Made by a program: the position numbers and the translations under genes
The notes under the pieces: model-generated
The model's database searches: none
The model's input: only the letters and a program-made list of their open reading frames with translations
Told to the model about the DNA's origin: nothing
Shown here: one piece after another, positions 1 through 13,500 of the stretch
Position numbering within the stretch: position 1 is the first letter of the stretch
Layout: each line of letters starts with the position of its first letter
Source of the DNA: Casuarius casuarius
Lineage: Eukaryota; Chordata; Aves; Casuariiformes; Casuariidae
Assembly: GCA_003342895.1 (NCBI GenBank)
Contig: PTFA01000339.1
Location: 197,933-261,932, forward strand
Length of the DNA: 64,000 nucleotides
Direction of reading: 5' to 3'

Positions 1-3000
1 TCTTCAGAGTTTAAGCCAAAGGTACTAGAGACAAGGAGGCTTCTTCAGTTCGTTAGACCCATAGTTCCAGTTGTGATCTGCCCCACGCAAATCTCAAATT
101 TGCTGATGTGTGGCCTTGGTTTCCAAATATTTTAACTTCAAGAAAGAAGAGAGTTTCACAATGACACCTGCTCACTGCCATGATCCCTCCTGATGCATCC
201 CTCTCCCATCCACAACGTCCTTCCTCTCCATCCCCAGTGCCCACAAATCCGTCACCAGCCCCACATGCTAGAGAACCTTGTTACCCTGCTCCCGTTTCCA
301 ATATAGACCCCATGTTAATAAACACGGTAGACCTTATACAGCAAAGTAACCGGCGCTATATGGAAACCCTCGGCAGAAGGTCCAGCAGCTGCTGCCCAGA
401 AAGCAGGAATGGGAAGCGTGCCCAGATTTTGCAAGGCAATAGAAAACTGCAATAGTTCTGCAAGCATGTTTCGAATTCCACTTCTTTCTTGTGTTTACCT
501 ACCAGTTTTAGTGTTCGCACCGAACAATAAATTCAGCTGAACAGCTGAAGAGACACACCGACGGGGAAGTTCAGCAGCTTATCTCGCAGGGAAAGCAGAT
601 TCCTGCTGCTCCGGAATTCATGTCCTTCCCAGTCCTTTCTAAGCAATCACTTTGCTTCAGGTGTCTCATGCATCTATGGCACATTTCTGTAAATAACGCA
701 TGCTGTGTTTTCAGAAGTAAAATCAGCACTTCCTAACGGGGTGCTGTCACATTGGGAAACATGCACAGAAAAGATTCAGACAAATGCTAGCGTGCTAGAA
801 AATGCCGTTATTCTTTTGATTTTGTAGGAGTAGAGACAGGCCTTCTGTTCTCAGATACAATTTATACCCGCGCAGTGAACAGTCCTTCCTAGCATTGTGT
901 TCTCTGCACCTTCTGGGCTTTTTTTTATTTATATCTTTGCTGATCCAAATGCGAGTCGGTCTTGATTTAGCTTTCCGAGTGGCTTAACGGGGAAAAATGA
1001 AGGTCTCAGTCGTTAGCAGGACCTCAAAAAGAGCTTCCCAGGTCTGTGCTAGAGGACCCTAGACACTATACAGGGGGAGGCATCGTACTTTGGAAGAGAT
1101 GAGCCTTTCGGGGAGGCTCGCTGCCACAAAGGACAAGGGAGTAAACAGGAAGAAAAGCCTCATTCTATACAGGGAGAAGCTGTTGTTTCCTAGGCGATGG
1201 AAAAAAATAAAAATCTGACGGTATGCATGAAATATGCATTTGGTTTCCCAAGGCAAAAAGTTTCAAAGTTTCCTTTGAAAAGTAAAGAGCACAGAAATGC
1301 TCAGAAAAGATGTATTTTTCCATAGGCAGAAGTGACCTGCTTCTACCTATACCTACTGTGAGAAAGCAAGCGCATGCATATGCCATCAGTGAGACTTCAA
1401 AGTCTCTTCGCATACCTTCTATAAAAAGAACTGTAAAAGTTATGGTCCAAACAGATCCACTGAACTATTATTCAGCTCAAGCTGTTGATATGAAGACTCC
1501 ATACACTCAAGCTAAAGAAAACTTTAACAGCCGTTATCGGTACTTCAAGAGCAGGTCCCTGGCTGCTGAGAGTTGTTATTACTTCCTTGACTTCACTATA
1601 GCAATGTCAATCATCAGCTAAAAAAATCCATCTCAAAACACTTAATGGTTAGTAAATATCTTACAGTGCTACCTTCACAACAGCTAGCTTCTATACATAA
1701 ACGTTTTTTAAACACGTGAGCTCCAGGCTCAACTCGTGTCTATTTGAGTCGCCCAGTCCTTATCCTTTTAATGTCATTTCTATCCAAAGAAAGCAGCGCA
1801 GAGTGTAATTATCTGAAAATTTTTAAAGAGCAGACACCGGGCATAGCTGTTGGAAGTCAAGGACTGCTTCGCACGCATGGGGGAATAAAGCCACTATAAC
1901 CTGCGCAGAGCTACCAAAGACAGGTCTGATGCAGCTCCAGGAGTAAAACATCCATCTCGACTCAAAGCACTCTCTTGCTACAGAAACGCCCTTTTCCCTG
2001 ATGTAGGGACCACTTAATGGTAGCAATTATACATTTTGCTCAAGAATCCCCCAAATAAGCTGAATCATGAGAATATACTAAAAATGAACTTGAACAACTT
2101 TATAGACCGATACTTTGTTAAAGCATATCATTTAAAGGAAGCAATAAAACCACCTAATAATTAATCACATTTTCATCTCGGTAACTCATTCTTCGCTTCC
2201 CTGCTACAGTATTGCATGAGCCACATTTCAGCTTAGAAACAAACAGCCAATTTGGCCTCCGCGACAAGCCAGGCTTAGCATAAGGGATTTGACAAACTTC
2301 ACCGCAGTGAGAATAACTCCCTTACAAAAGCTCCAAGCATTGCTGCAGCTCGCACGGGCTAACACCAAATCGCCACACTTGTGCAGATAACGGGGCATTA
2401 TATTTGCCTGCAAGGTGTTTCTATTAGCTTCTTTAAAGCCATCATTTCCCTAAAGCAGAGGCTGTACTTTGATTAAATCAAGCTATATTTTCTAACATGG
2501 ATCCTTAAGAATGATCCAGCTGAGCCACCACCAGTGGCTTTGCCGGCAAACGCAGCTTACCTTGTGTTACCTTAGCCCCCCTACTTGTAGGGCTATATAT
2601 ATTCTGCTTTTTAAAGCAGACATGATCAGCAAAAGCTTTCTTCACCTCTGAAAGCAACTTTTCAGGTTCAGGAGGGAATCTATTTTACGGCAGGTAACAC
2701 CTGCTCTGCCTGCAGACTGCGTTTATTATTGCTAGAGCGATGGGATATGAATGCAACAAACCTCGGGTGAAAATGGGCTTTTCCAACAAGTAAATGCAGG
2801 AAGAGGATGTATAGAAAGAAGGCCTGTTCGTGTGCATTCTCAAGGATTATTTCACAAACCGCAAGCAAAAATGAGCGGCTCCGACGCTTGCCTGGAGGTA
2901 AGAGCTCAGGGCTCGCAGTTACTGAATGGAAGAGGGTACGGATCCGCGGTTCGGAAGTCTGCTTTCCCCTGTCCTTGGGCATTATGGTGTCCTTTAAAGC

Positions 3001-4438
3001 TGAACCAGGAGCACGCGAGAGAAACGTAAGGATTTAAAAGCTTAAAAGTTGCGTAAGAGCGAGCAAAATCAAATTCCCCAAATCCCGCGTTGTGCATACA
3101 TACATTAGGCCCAGGCACGCACCGAATAATTCCCCTCACCTCTAACATCGTTCCATTCATATTCAAAGTGACAGTCCCTGCAGTCACATCTTTAAGAATT
3201 GAATATTGTATTTTTACAATCATTTCGGTTTAGCTAGAAACAGTAAATTCAACTTAAATTCAACAGTAAGTTTCAAGAGATTGAAACTAGTTTATTAAAT
3301 GAATTAGAATAGTGATTTTTACTGACAGACACAATAAGATTACATTCCTAATCCTCAAGTCACTAGAACACAGTTACGGAAAGTCTTTTTCCACCGATAT
3401 GAAACATGAATTCTTTTGCTTGCAGCCTCAAGTGAAAAAAGTTGGGGCAAAATTCTCCTGTATATCCATTTCTGTAACAGAGACTCCAGGCAAAGGGCTG
3501 CTTCTAAAGGGGAGCTCTGGATTCAGATCACACGATCCTCCTTTAATCCTAACAATATAAACCAATATTCACTCAAACCACTCATTCAGTTAGCAAACCA
3601 CATTCTTAAGGAGAACACGTTAAAAGCAATCGAATATTCCACTGAAATATGTTTGTTCAGAAAGCAATACGAGATTTCTATTTTTGTATACCCAAATCAC
3701 TTACTGTTGTATAAATAATTTACGGTGCTATCACTAGCAAAGCAGTTTTGTTATAAAGTGAGATTTTATGCTGCAAAATGAATGTTGTTGCTACTGCTAA
3801 ATATAATATTTGCAAGCATCACAAACTAACAAATATTATGCACAAACTTCACTTCTGGCACAATGGAGACTAATGCAATGGGACATTTTTAGACGTAAAA
3901 AGAATATACAACTGCTTAAAATGCTGGAAAATTAGTGGTCCAGGCCTGCCATTTAATTTGTTTTTGTCTACTAGTTTTGTAAAATTCCAAATATCGTCTC
4001 CTGACAGGCATTTAAAAACAGCGTAATCTAGATCATTACAAACTACCCATAAAAATTTATACGAGCACATTTTTTTAATTAGCCCTTAAAAGCTTCCAAC
4101 CAAATTAACAAAAAGCAATCTGCTACAGAAAAAGTGAGACGCAAACCAGTTGCACAGGATCAAGCCAGTTTCTTCATGCCTCCGAAACGAAGAGGCCACA
4201 GAAGCCCCTGGAACAGAGCATCCTTCAGTGCCATGGGTTCAGAGTTACACATCAGTCAAAAATCATGGATATTTTTCCTTGAAATACGACTGCTTTGAAC
4301 TCCCATCTGCTAAAATATCTCCAGCATTACCTTCTCACCTTCTGCTCCACAAAATTTCACCTCACCAGGAGAAGATCCCCAACCCAGCTTCACGTCTCTA
4401 CAGACAGCCCCACACGCAGCCACACACACGTTGGTTAC
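1..4438. other. MYO1D intron 19 (partial), no gene found
   Basis: AT-rich, single-copy-looking DNA following the donor of exon 19. I searched the minus strand for the expected next tail exons (VNRF..., TDRHLYKMDPTKQY..., PLYNLTGLS...) and saw none. Open frames here are short and lack codon bias or recognisable motifs. No confident repeat was identified. Confidence 0.6.
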
Positions 4439-4543
4439 CTTGCGGACGTGGCAGGAGAAGAGGACATTCATGTACTTGTCCTTCCGTTTCAGCTCATTGG
4501 CAACAGGGGTGAAAGAGCCCGTGGTCTGAGGGTTATCTGGTCT
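4439..4543 (-). CDS. MYO1D: MYO1D exon 19: TH1 tail, start of the PH-like fold
   Basis: 105 nt, phase 0 at both ends, acceptor TCTTTCAG, donor CGCAAG/GTAACC. Codes [20 protein letters not shown] then [15 protein letters not shown] (about 831-865). In the family the next exon begins VNRF and continues the PH-like membrane-binding fold. I could not find that exon in positions 1-4438, so it lies beyond the window. A second AG two bases further in would break the frame and was not chosen. Confidence 0.95.
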
Positions 4544-7500
4544 CTGAAAGAGCAAGGGCAGGCACATAATTCTTCTTGCTTACCAAGGTAATTGCGTTAT
4601 GTCAAGCCAGACCTGACACAACTGCAGCTGCACCACCTAGTCTGGAGACTTCCTCCAGTCTGCTTTGTAGAAGAGCAGTCAAACATCTGGAGTTTTATGT
4701 GCTTTCGAAAAAAACTTCACAAAACAAAATACTTAAAGGAAGGATGGAGTAAAAGGAAATACTGCATCTTGCTTAGAAAGAGAATTCTGCCTTTATGCTA
4801 TTTCTTAATGTCCCTTGATTTTATCTTTACGTTGACTTCCCTCCTAGAGCTTTGGCCGCTTGAAGAGCCAGTTGATGGAATTACTCATTACCATTTAAAG
4901 TTGCTTGTGATGCTCAAATTCTGCTTAGTATTTAGAAAAATTACCCTTAGTAGAGCAGAAGTCAAAAAACTCTCCAAAACCATATAAACCCATTTACTGA
5001 GGAAATTTGAAAGCACTTCTCCATCCTAAGAAACCAACAGCCACTTTTTCAAATTTCTATCCTTCTAGTGTCCTGAGCCCCAGCCATCGGCAGCTTCCCG
5101 TTTTATTTGCATCGATTACTGCACTTGCACTCACCAGCGCGATGTAATTCCCCTCCCATGCTCTTTGTAGGCCAATATCGGCTCTGTGGCCTTTCAGCAC
5201 TTCCATGGCAGCAACCTTTGCCCTCAGCTGAGGTAGGTCTTCTGGTGGGATGCTCCGGATGAGTTCACTTGCCCTCCACCTGCCAAAAAAAACCCTGAAT
5301 CACCTCCACAGTCTATACCATATATTTTAAGGACGACTTCTGCTAAATCAGGGCAGCTAGGACACTTCTAGTCTACAAAGGTCAGGGAAAAAAAGGAGTT
5401 TTTCAATTGCATTTGTAAAGCTGGAAACATCGGTATCACTTTGAAGTCAGATATCATCTCTGGCTCCTGAGAGATTTGATTGGTATACAAGAAGGAATAT
5501 TTTTCTCCCCAAATACCAATCCCCAAAACATTCCCTATCATCTACTGCTGGCACATCTGCTTGCAATAAAGTTTTTGCATGCCCAAATCTTGGCTCATTT
5601 ACAACATCATTCTCCTTTAATAGCAAAATTTGGCCCTGCAATTGAAGCCCAACCAACCGTAACATGAAACACGATAGCCCATCCAGCACTTCACACCACG
5701 CGCCAGCCTTTGGCAACAATATCAGTTCTCTAGGATTAAGGCTACGAAGGCGTTTAGCAACTAAAAGTTTGCAGTTAGGATAATACAGCGTATTCGGAGA
5801 ACAGGACTCTCTGCCCAGAGAGGTTACGGATGGTTTTCAAGATGTGGCTGGGAAAAAAAAACCAAGGCTGACCTGATCTAGTGCTGGTGGTAGTCCTGCT
5901 TCAAGCAGGTGGGCTGGAGATCTCTAGAGGCCCCAGCCAGCCAGCATTTCTCCTGCTCTGTGACTGTTTCAGATGTCACCATTTTTATAGTTACTTCTCA
6001 AATTGCAACTATAATTACTTTGCGTCCCTCTTGTCTACAATACCAGACTTACCAGAAAAAAAAGTCACTAGTTTTCAGATATTAGGAAATTGCAATAAAT
6101 GCACCAAACACTTCTTTTGCAGATAGAATATGGGTGAATACTGGAACATTACTATTGCAAAAAAGTACTGATTTACTACAAGAAGTCTTGAGGGAGTCAA
6201 GAGGATTCCTTTTCTCTCACCCACTGCCCAACACTAGCTGGTCTCTTCTTTTAAAACAAATGAAAAAGGCAAGAGGGGCCAAGGAAGGAAATGCAACGTC
6301 CATCCTGACTAGATCTTAGAAACAAAACGATTATTTGCCTGGTCAAGGGTACCAGAGGCCACTGATATCTTCATCTCTGAAGCCAGGTTGATGTTCTTCA
6401 GTCATTTTTCCAACTTTTCTGAAACAAGGGATCCCTGTTCACCCCTCTAGGCTAGGCTGAAAAGACAAAAGGGTTTTTTTGTACCTGTGGTAAATTGTCT
6501 GAAGGGCCTCTTCAAATCGGCGCAGCACTTTCGGCGGGGTGGGCCATTGCACGTGCTTGCCGTAATCCTTCATTGACCTCACATTTTGGAAGCGTCGGGC
6601 AACTTCATGAATGTAGGACTTCACTTTGTAGCGGCGGTAATACTTGAGTATCGTGAGGGCAGCCCGCGTCCTCTTGTAGCGAAGGCGGGCCAAAGTACCC
6701 CTCCAAACCTAGGAGTTGGTGGAGAAGACACATCTTGAGCAAGCAAAAGCAGGGAAACTTTCTGTCTATACTTCTTCTGGACTGCTAAAATGCAGAAATA
6801 CATCAGTCGGGAAGCTGAAAGGAAGAAACTTTTCTGTGCCAATCAAATCCTGTTAAAACATCACTGAACAAACCCTGTGCTTACCTGTGGATTTAGAAAC
6901 AACTTAAACTCTGATTAAAAGCTAGCATGAGTAAGATTGCTTTGAAAATAGTTTAGGAAAATGGCTGTTCTGGCCACGTGCTGAAAAGTAAGCAAACTTG
7001 CTATACAAATGCCATCCGCAAATGCCATGCAAATGTGCACGCTGGGATGCAGTTCAGGGAGACTGCTTGAAGTGCTGGTATCAACTCCTGCCTCAGCTGA
7101 AGACCCAACTTCTCTACGCAATGAAGCATGGCAACACGCAGCCCGACTGGGCAGGTTGTGCTGTTTCTATCCCATAACCGGAGAAATACATATTCATCTG
7201 AGTGCTCTCAAGCTAACACGCACGTCCCCGACGACTTCGTGAACGACTGCAGTTCCTCTCTAATACGATCCACCAAGATGAAGACCGTATTTTTGTTTCC
7301 TTGTAGAATTAAGCTGGAAGGATAATGAGCCTCCTACGTACGGAGAGTGCTCTGCTACGGGCTCTGCTGGAGAGTTTATTCCCACCTTGAGAAACATCCT
7401 ACAGCACCACTGATGCATATCAAGCCTTCTATTTACAGAGGAATTAATTAATTACCTGAGGCATTTTCTGGCATATTTGCTCTACGAAGCCAATGTCAGA

Positions 7501-10500
7501 GGTTCTCTTGACAGCTTTACTGATAATCCTGATTTGTGGCTGAGAAAAGTTATATGTAGCAAGAAAGTAAAGCAGATGTGAGGAGGCTGCTCTTCTCCAT
7601 ACATTCGAATTTCAAAGATGGGGAATGTTTTCCTCCAGTCTCCTTTAGAGTAAACCCTCCTCATTCTCCTTCGGCCTCACTGCCCCTGTATAGGGCATCT
7701 CCTGTTCACACCAGACATGACCCACCTAGCTTTGACAGAGCCTGAGAAGTTGCTTTAGCACCCACTGCTTCGCCAGCATGTTTAACACACTCTAAAACAC
7801 ATTTGCATGCTGGCATGCCAAAACAGAGTCAAGACCCTACATAAAGCTACCCAAACATTAGATGGCAAGGCCGAGACGATCCATCTCTCACTTGCATTTT
7901 TGCGTGACAAACTGACTGAGAGTTTGCCACCTCTAACGCTTTCTTCCAAGATAGCAACCAGGCCCTGAAATAGTATTAAATCATCCCACACCCTATCCCG
8001 TTCTGTCTAACGTTTACCATGGTGAAGGCCAAACTGCAGCTTCTAAGTCACATACGGCTGAGAGGCAGATGAAGCACAGTTCGCTCATCAACTGAGTGTT
8101 GTACATTGTTGCTAGGAAGAGGGAGTGGGAGAGGAGAAGGGAAGTTATCCTGGACACCAAAATGCAAGAAATAAAGCAAACAAGTAAGCAAGCAGGGGAA
8201 CAAGCTACACATGTGAGATGACTGAGGGCAGCTTGCTCCTTAACAACCCCCTGATGCCACTCGGTGCCAGGATCCACTCTTCCGAGGAGTGGTGTGGAAA
8301 CGTAGACTATTTATTTTCCAAGTATCTAAGGCTTACTGAAACCTAGGATGTTCATGTCTGAGCACATATCAGATTCAGAAACAGTATGAATTTGACTCAA
8401 TCAGCAACTAGGATGGAAAAATTGAGCATCTAAAGACTATTGAAGCGTCATCTTATTTGTGCCTTTATCTAAAAGAAAAATTCAGAAGACTTGGATTGCT
8501 TGAGACATTTAAACACAGACTGAAGTGTCACAAAATATATCTGCAAGAAATACATAGACAGTAAACTGTAAGATAAAGGAAAACTGGGTAGAAATCTACT
8601 CTTCAGCTTCTTATCTTTTAATAAGAGTGGTAATGAAGAATGAAGGGTTCCAGGTTGCAGCTCTACAGCCTTCTGGACTTTATAAAGGAACCCAAGAACA
8701 TGCACAGCAAATCTGTGTAAGCTAGTGAGGACTTTGTAGAGCTCCGCTTGATCTGTCAGTACTTCTCAAAAGGATTTTGTTTTGTTTTCAGATACAGGAC
8801 AAAGTCTTAATTTTACTCACTTGCTCTTGAGGTCTCTTTCGCCATGGTTATTTTATTTTATTTTATTTTTTAACTTTTTTTTTTACACCAGTCAGACATC
8901 TATGGAACAAAGGCACTGTAACAGATTGCCCCGATGTTGTATCAGCTGCATCGCTGCAGAAATTGGCTTCACAGCAAGAATTGTCACAATTGCTACAAAC
9001 ACTAGCCTTCCAAATCCAATTATCGCGCCGAGGCATGCCCCTTGGCTACGGCAAGTAGTAAACTATTAATGAAAAGCATGCCCTCAAATCAAGTTGTCAT
9101 AACTGCATAACCTCAATCCTAGCAAGGACCTACCTAATAGCCAAAATGGCAGCTCCTCCCGAATACCACAGGTAACAAAGATGGAAAAAAGACTTCTCCC
9201 AGGGAACGGGGCACCAGTTTAAATGAATTGTTTTCCTGGCTTGGGTGATGTTTCTTTTTCCCCCTTGCCTTCAAAGCCAGGGCTCATCTCTGCTTAAGGC
9301 AGTCCATCAGTAAGGTTGGGACTGCCAAGGCAAGCAGATTGCCTGATGGTCTAGCAGCCTCTTCCAGAAACACGGACCCTTCAAACCTACAAACAAGAGC
9401 AAGCTGTCAAAGCAACAAACTCCTCGCTCAGCAGCCACTTGATAAACTCGGCATCATGTAGCTGTGAGCTAGGGGGGTTAGAGTTACATGAAAGTCCAAC
9501 AAGGATGCTGCCAGCACACACCCTTCTGAGACTTAAATATTGAGAGATCACTACATACTGCACCTATCACATCCCCCTCCTGCTTTGGCTCATCACTCAA
9601 AAGCATTTATCACTGCAAAATTTAAAAAAAAAAAAAAAGATTCCCAGAGCTAAGCTTTCCATGGCATTTAATAGACGTTATACACAGGTTCTCACATTGC
9701 AAAAGCTACGTTTCTGTCGTATGCTGGAGGGCAATCGTAGAGCCACGGCCAAATGTGGGGGAGATCAGCACGCCAAAAACACAACAGAAAGATCTGTGCA
9801 TCCAGGGTTTTACTTCTATCTTTCCAGCCCTCTGTACCCAAGCAAGATACTGCTCAAGCCTTTTTCATATACAGTTCAGAAAGAATTCAACAACTTTCTT
9901 TCTGAAACTTGCAACCAGCTGGGCAGCTTTCATCTTGAACTGAAATCACAGTTACACACCAACGAGCTGGTATTTCAGCACTTGCATCTAGCAAATCTTG
10001 CAAGGATAGACCAAACAAGTCTGAGAAGCCCAATGATCCCAGTGACCAGCATCGTTTCTTCTACAACCAGTAAGAGTGATACTTCCTTTGCCACCTTTCC
10101 GTGGCTTTAATTTCTGGTTTGCCTGGTGTCTCAGAGAAATGGGACTAACCCTGCCCCTTTTTGACCATCTGTGATTGCTCTAATATCTTCTGAATCTCTA
10201 GCCAGCTTCAAGCAAATCCAACAGAGGGACAGAAGACCCAAAGAGAAAAAGTCTCTACATCTTTTCAGGAAAAATCAGCAGCGGGGTAGAAAGAGCCTCA
10301 AATTAGAATGACAATGTTGGAAAAGCTTCAGAACGAGCTCAAGAGCCATCTGTTTCGTTTGATCTCCAAGTCCCAACCAGCACGAGTAGCTCCTAGCCAG
10401 GCAAAGCCACATGAGACCGAGTGCCAAGCCAAACAGGTAGGGGATACCAGAAGGATCTGGCAGCATTGCAGGGGGAAGAGGAAGGTACGGATGCTACAAG

Positions 10501-13500
10501 GCACACGGGAAGGAGTGGAGGATATGACGAGGAAGACTGGAAAGTACTGGCAGTGAAGCGGCCACAAGATCACAGCTGTGTTTGTTGCTGTTGTGGGATG
10601 TCGGCGGTGTAGGACAAACCCATAGAAAGCCAGGCTCAGGGAAGAGCTTGTCTGACGACAGTTTGCAAAGTGACACGCTGAAGAGCAGACTCAAAAGCAA
10701 TTGATTTTGCAATCAATTACTGCAGTGCCGAGTGACCAAGTGAGAGTAAGAGCCGTTGTGCAGGACACCATGAAACAGATTGTCCTTTATGAGAAGAGCT
10801 GCCCAAGGAGACAGGGCAGAGGCAGGGTGTGGGAAGGGGAATGACAAGCAGTAGGTGGTAGCTCCAGTGTGTGCAGGTACGGGAAAGGGGACCTCAAGCA
10901 AGAACAGAAGAGCAGAGTCTTATAAGCAGCGGTAAGTTCAAAATGGAAAGCAAAGCAGAGTGTCTAGGCTTTTTTCCAACCTTTTCCCCCATCTACTCCT
11001 TACCTTCCGTCTCTTCACATCTCTTTCTCTCAACACCTCTGCCTTCTTCTCTGTGCTAGGTGAAGACAGATTAAGAGAGCAAGTGAAACGATGACTAAAA
11101 GCCTAGGAGGATGGGCAGAGAGAAAGCAAACAGTAGGGGGGGAAAAAGTCTGAACAACACAAGAAATCCAGTCAAAAACTCTTCAACATTAGAGTTTTTC
11201 TATGGTTGCTTCCGAAATAGGGACTTGCACAAAAGAAAACGGAGCATTCATTGAAACCAAAAAAGAGTCATAATATATTTTATTTTATGGGAAATACTGA
11301 AATCTTCTCTGAAGCATGTTTAATGCACGTTTTTGTTTAAAATTTAATGAATTAAAAGTCAAATGTACAAAAAAAAAAAAGGAGATCTAGGCATGCCTTT
11401 AAAGTCAGCTTAAAAATTCAGTGAGCTTCCACCAAAATTTCTAAGATTAAACAAACCTTCTATAGATCAAGTCCATCATCTTAGCAGAAAATACTATGCA
11501 GCACATTAAATATTCTGAGCTCATCTAGAGACTGTGGCCTGCTTGTAAGCTCAGAATTTCCCATAAAATAAATTTTAAAAAAAGGAGGAAAAAAAAGAAC
11601 AGGCCCTGTAGAGTGCAGGGAAAACTAGCAGACTAGGTGGGTTGGGTCCAGAATCATTTCTGGGTCCTCGCTCATAGTTCTTCCATGGAAAAAAGGATAA
11701 GCTAGGTTTGACCCAGATGCTGCAGGCTCTTTGAATTTAGAAGAAAACCTAAGCCAGCATGCGATCTAAACTTATAAACAAGCAAATAAGTGCACATAAT
11801 TCAGAAGACAAACCAAGCCCTTCTAAATTAAACACCGGTGCTGTGTTTTTTTGAGCAGCGCTACAACTAAACCTTGGAAAACTATTTCATGCTTGCTGTA
11901 ACGCAGTACACCTCCTCCCACTAGGCCTCCTTCACACTCGCCTGAACTATTTCATGATCAATATTTCATGCTGCCCTAGCAAAAGCTGCCCTCCAGGCAT
12001 CCAAACTGCAAAGAATAAAACAAAAGCTCGCTCGAAATTCACACAGACGTGAACCTTCCTGCACAGCTTTAAAGGACCTCAAACGGGAAAGGTTATTAAA
12101 TATTTAAGTCAATAGTGCGGCACAGAAGCTGTGTGCAGTCCTGCCACTGGGTCCTCCGAGGCATCGCAGCTTGAATAAACGCTCAAATCTGAAGCAAGCC
12201 TTAATTATACTATTCCTGATTGCTTCTGAAAGAGGTCATCTCCTTGCAGAGCACAGGCATGATGGAACAGCTAATATTCACATACGGCATCCGCTGGGTC
12301 CTTGCACATACCACGCAATTGGAGATCTGCGTTTTCACGATTCAAGTACATTCAGATTCTGTAGAAGGTTTGAGGCGAATGCTTTTAAATCCAGGTCTCC
12401 CAGTCCTAATAGACCGCATTACAGATCCTACAAACAGCAAGTGGGAAGAGCTGCTTATTTTATAAAATGCCAACTTTCTCTTTTCCGCAGGAGTCAGCCC
12501 AACCGTGTGTATTCTATAGCCCTACTTAACAGAAACAATATTCCTCAAGCTAGGAAAGAAAGAGGGGTCTCACCCTTATTAATTAGGTTGTACTGCCAAG
12601 ACTGCGTCCAATGATAAACACAACAAATATCAAATGACCACTGGATGTAGGCAAGTAGCGTGAATGAGGCTCATGCACGTACACATGAAACATTGGATGA
12701 AGAGCTGGTTTCTTCTGCAGCTCACTCGGCTGCTCAGCAACAGCTTTAACAGATGTCACGCAGCTGCACAGACTCATCTTTCTTCAAGGCTGAGCCTGAA
12801 CCTCACTTGTAAAACTTCATCGGTCCGAAAACCTCAAGAGACCCTTTTACCTTCTACTCGCAAGGACACGCTACGTCCACGCGGTGCCCTCAGCAATGCA
12901 CTTACTGCTCCTTGGCTGCGCTCTACAGAATTTCCTGCCTCGGGCGGTGACCAGGGAAGGAAGATGCTGGGAGAAAGGAGATACCCTAGCTGAGCAGAGG
13001 AAGAGAACTGCCAAGTCTCCTCTGCTAAGGAAGCAGGGAAGTTTGCAATCACCAGAAAAAGGCTGCTGCCGTTAGACCAAGGCAGAAAGCTCCTCTTGTC
13101 CCATGAGAATTCATGGCCCAATTTTTCATGCTTAAGAAATCAAAATACAGGTCATTTCCTGATCTACAACGATTTGTCACTGGTAAAGACTGCTAAGACA
13201 ACCAAAAGCTCCAAATGAGGTGCAATTAAATAAGCTAGTACCTTGCTCCATGGAAAAAGATGACTGAGAGGGAATGCAACAGAGGCCTACAGAGTCCTGA
13301 GTGGAGAGTTTAACTGGGCTAAGCTGTTCACTCTCCTCTTCAACACAGGAATTTATGGTTATCAGATGAACCCGGAGAAGCCAGGACCAAATCAAACAAA
13401 GCAAGACCGCTCTTTCCACGTGGGGGCTAGCTGAGCAGTGGAACGCCTCGCCAAAGGACGCCACAAAACCTAAAAGCTGATGGCACATTTGAGGACAAGT

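Noticed and set aside
2906..3223. Minus-strand open frame containing a short stretch followed by a donor-like GAG/GTGAGG, considered as a possible further MYO1D tail exon.
   Set aside because: The peptide does not match any part of the class I tail and no polypyrimidine tract or acceptor precedes it.
3312..3360. Plus-strand peptide IFTDRHNKIT, reminiscent of the IFVTDRHLYK tail motif.
   Set aside because: It is on the wrong strand for this gene, lacks flanking tail sequence and splice sites, and the similarity covers only about six residues.
9661..10110. 149-codon plus-strand open frame in intron 16.
   Set aside because: No motif, signal peptide or family resemblance; overlapping frames of similar length occur by chance in 14.6 kb.
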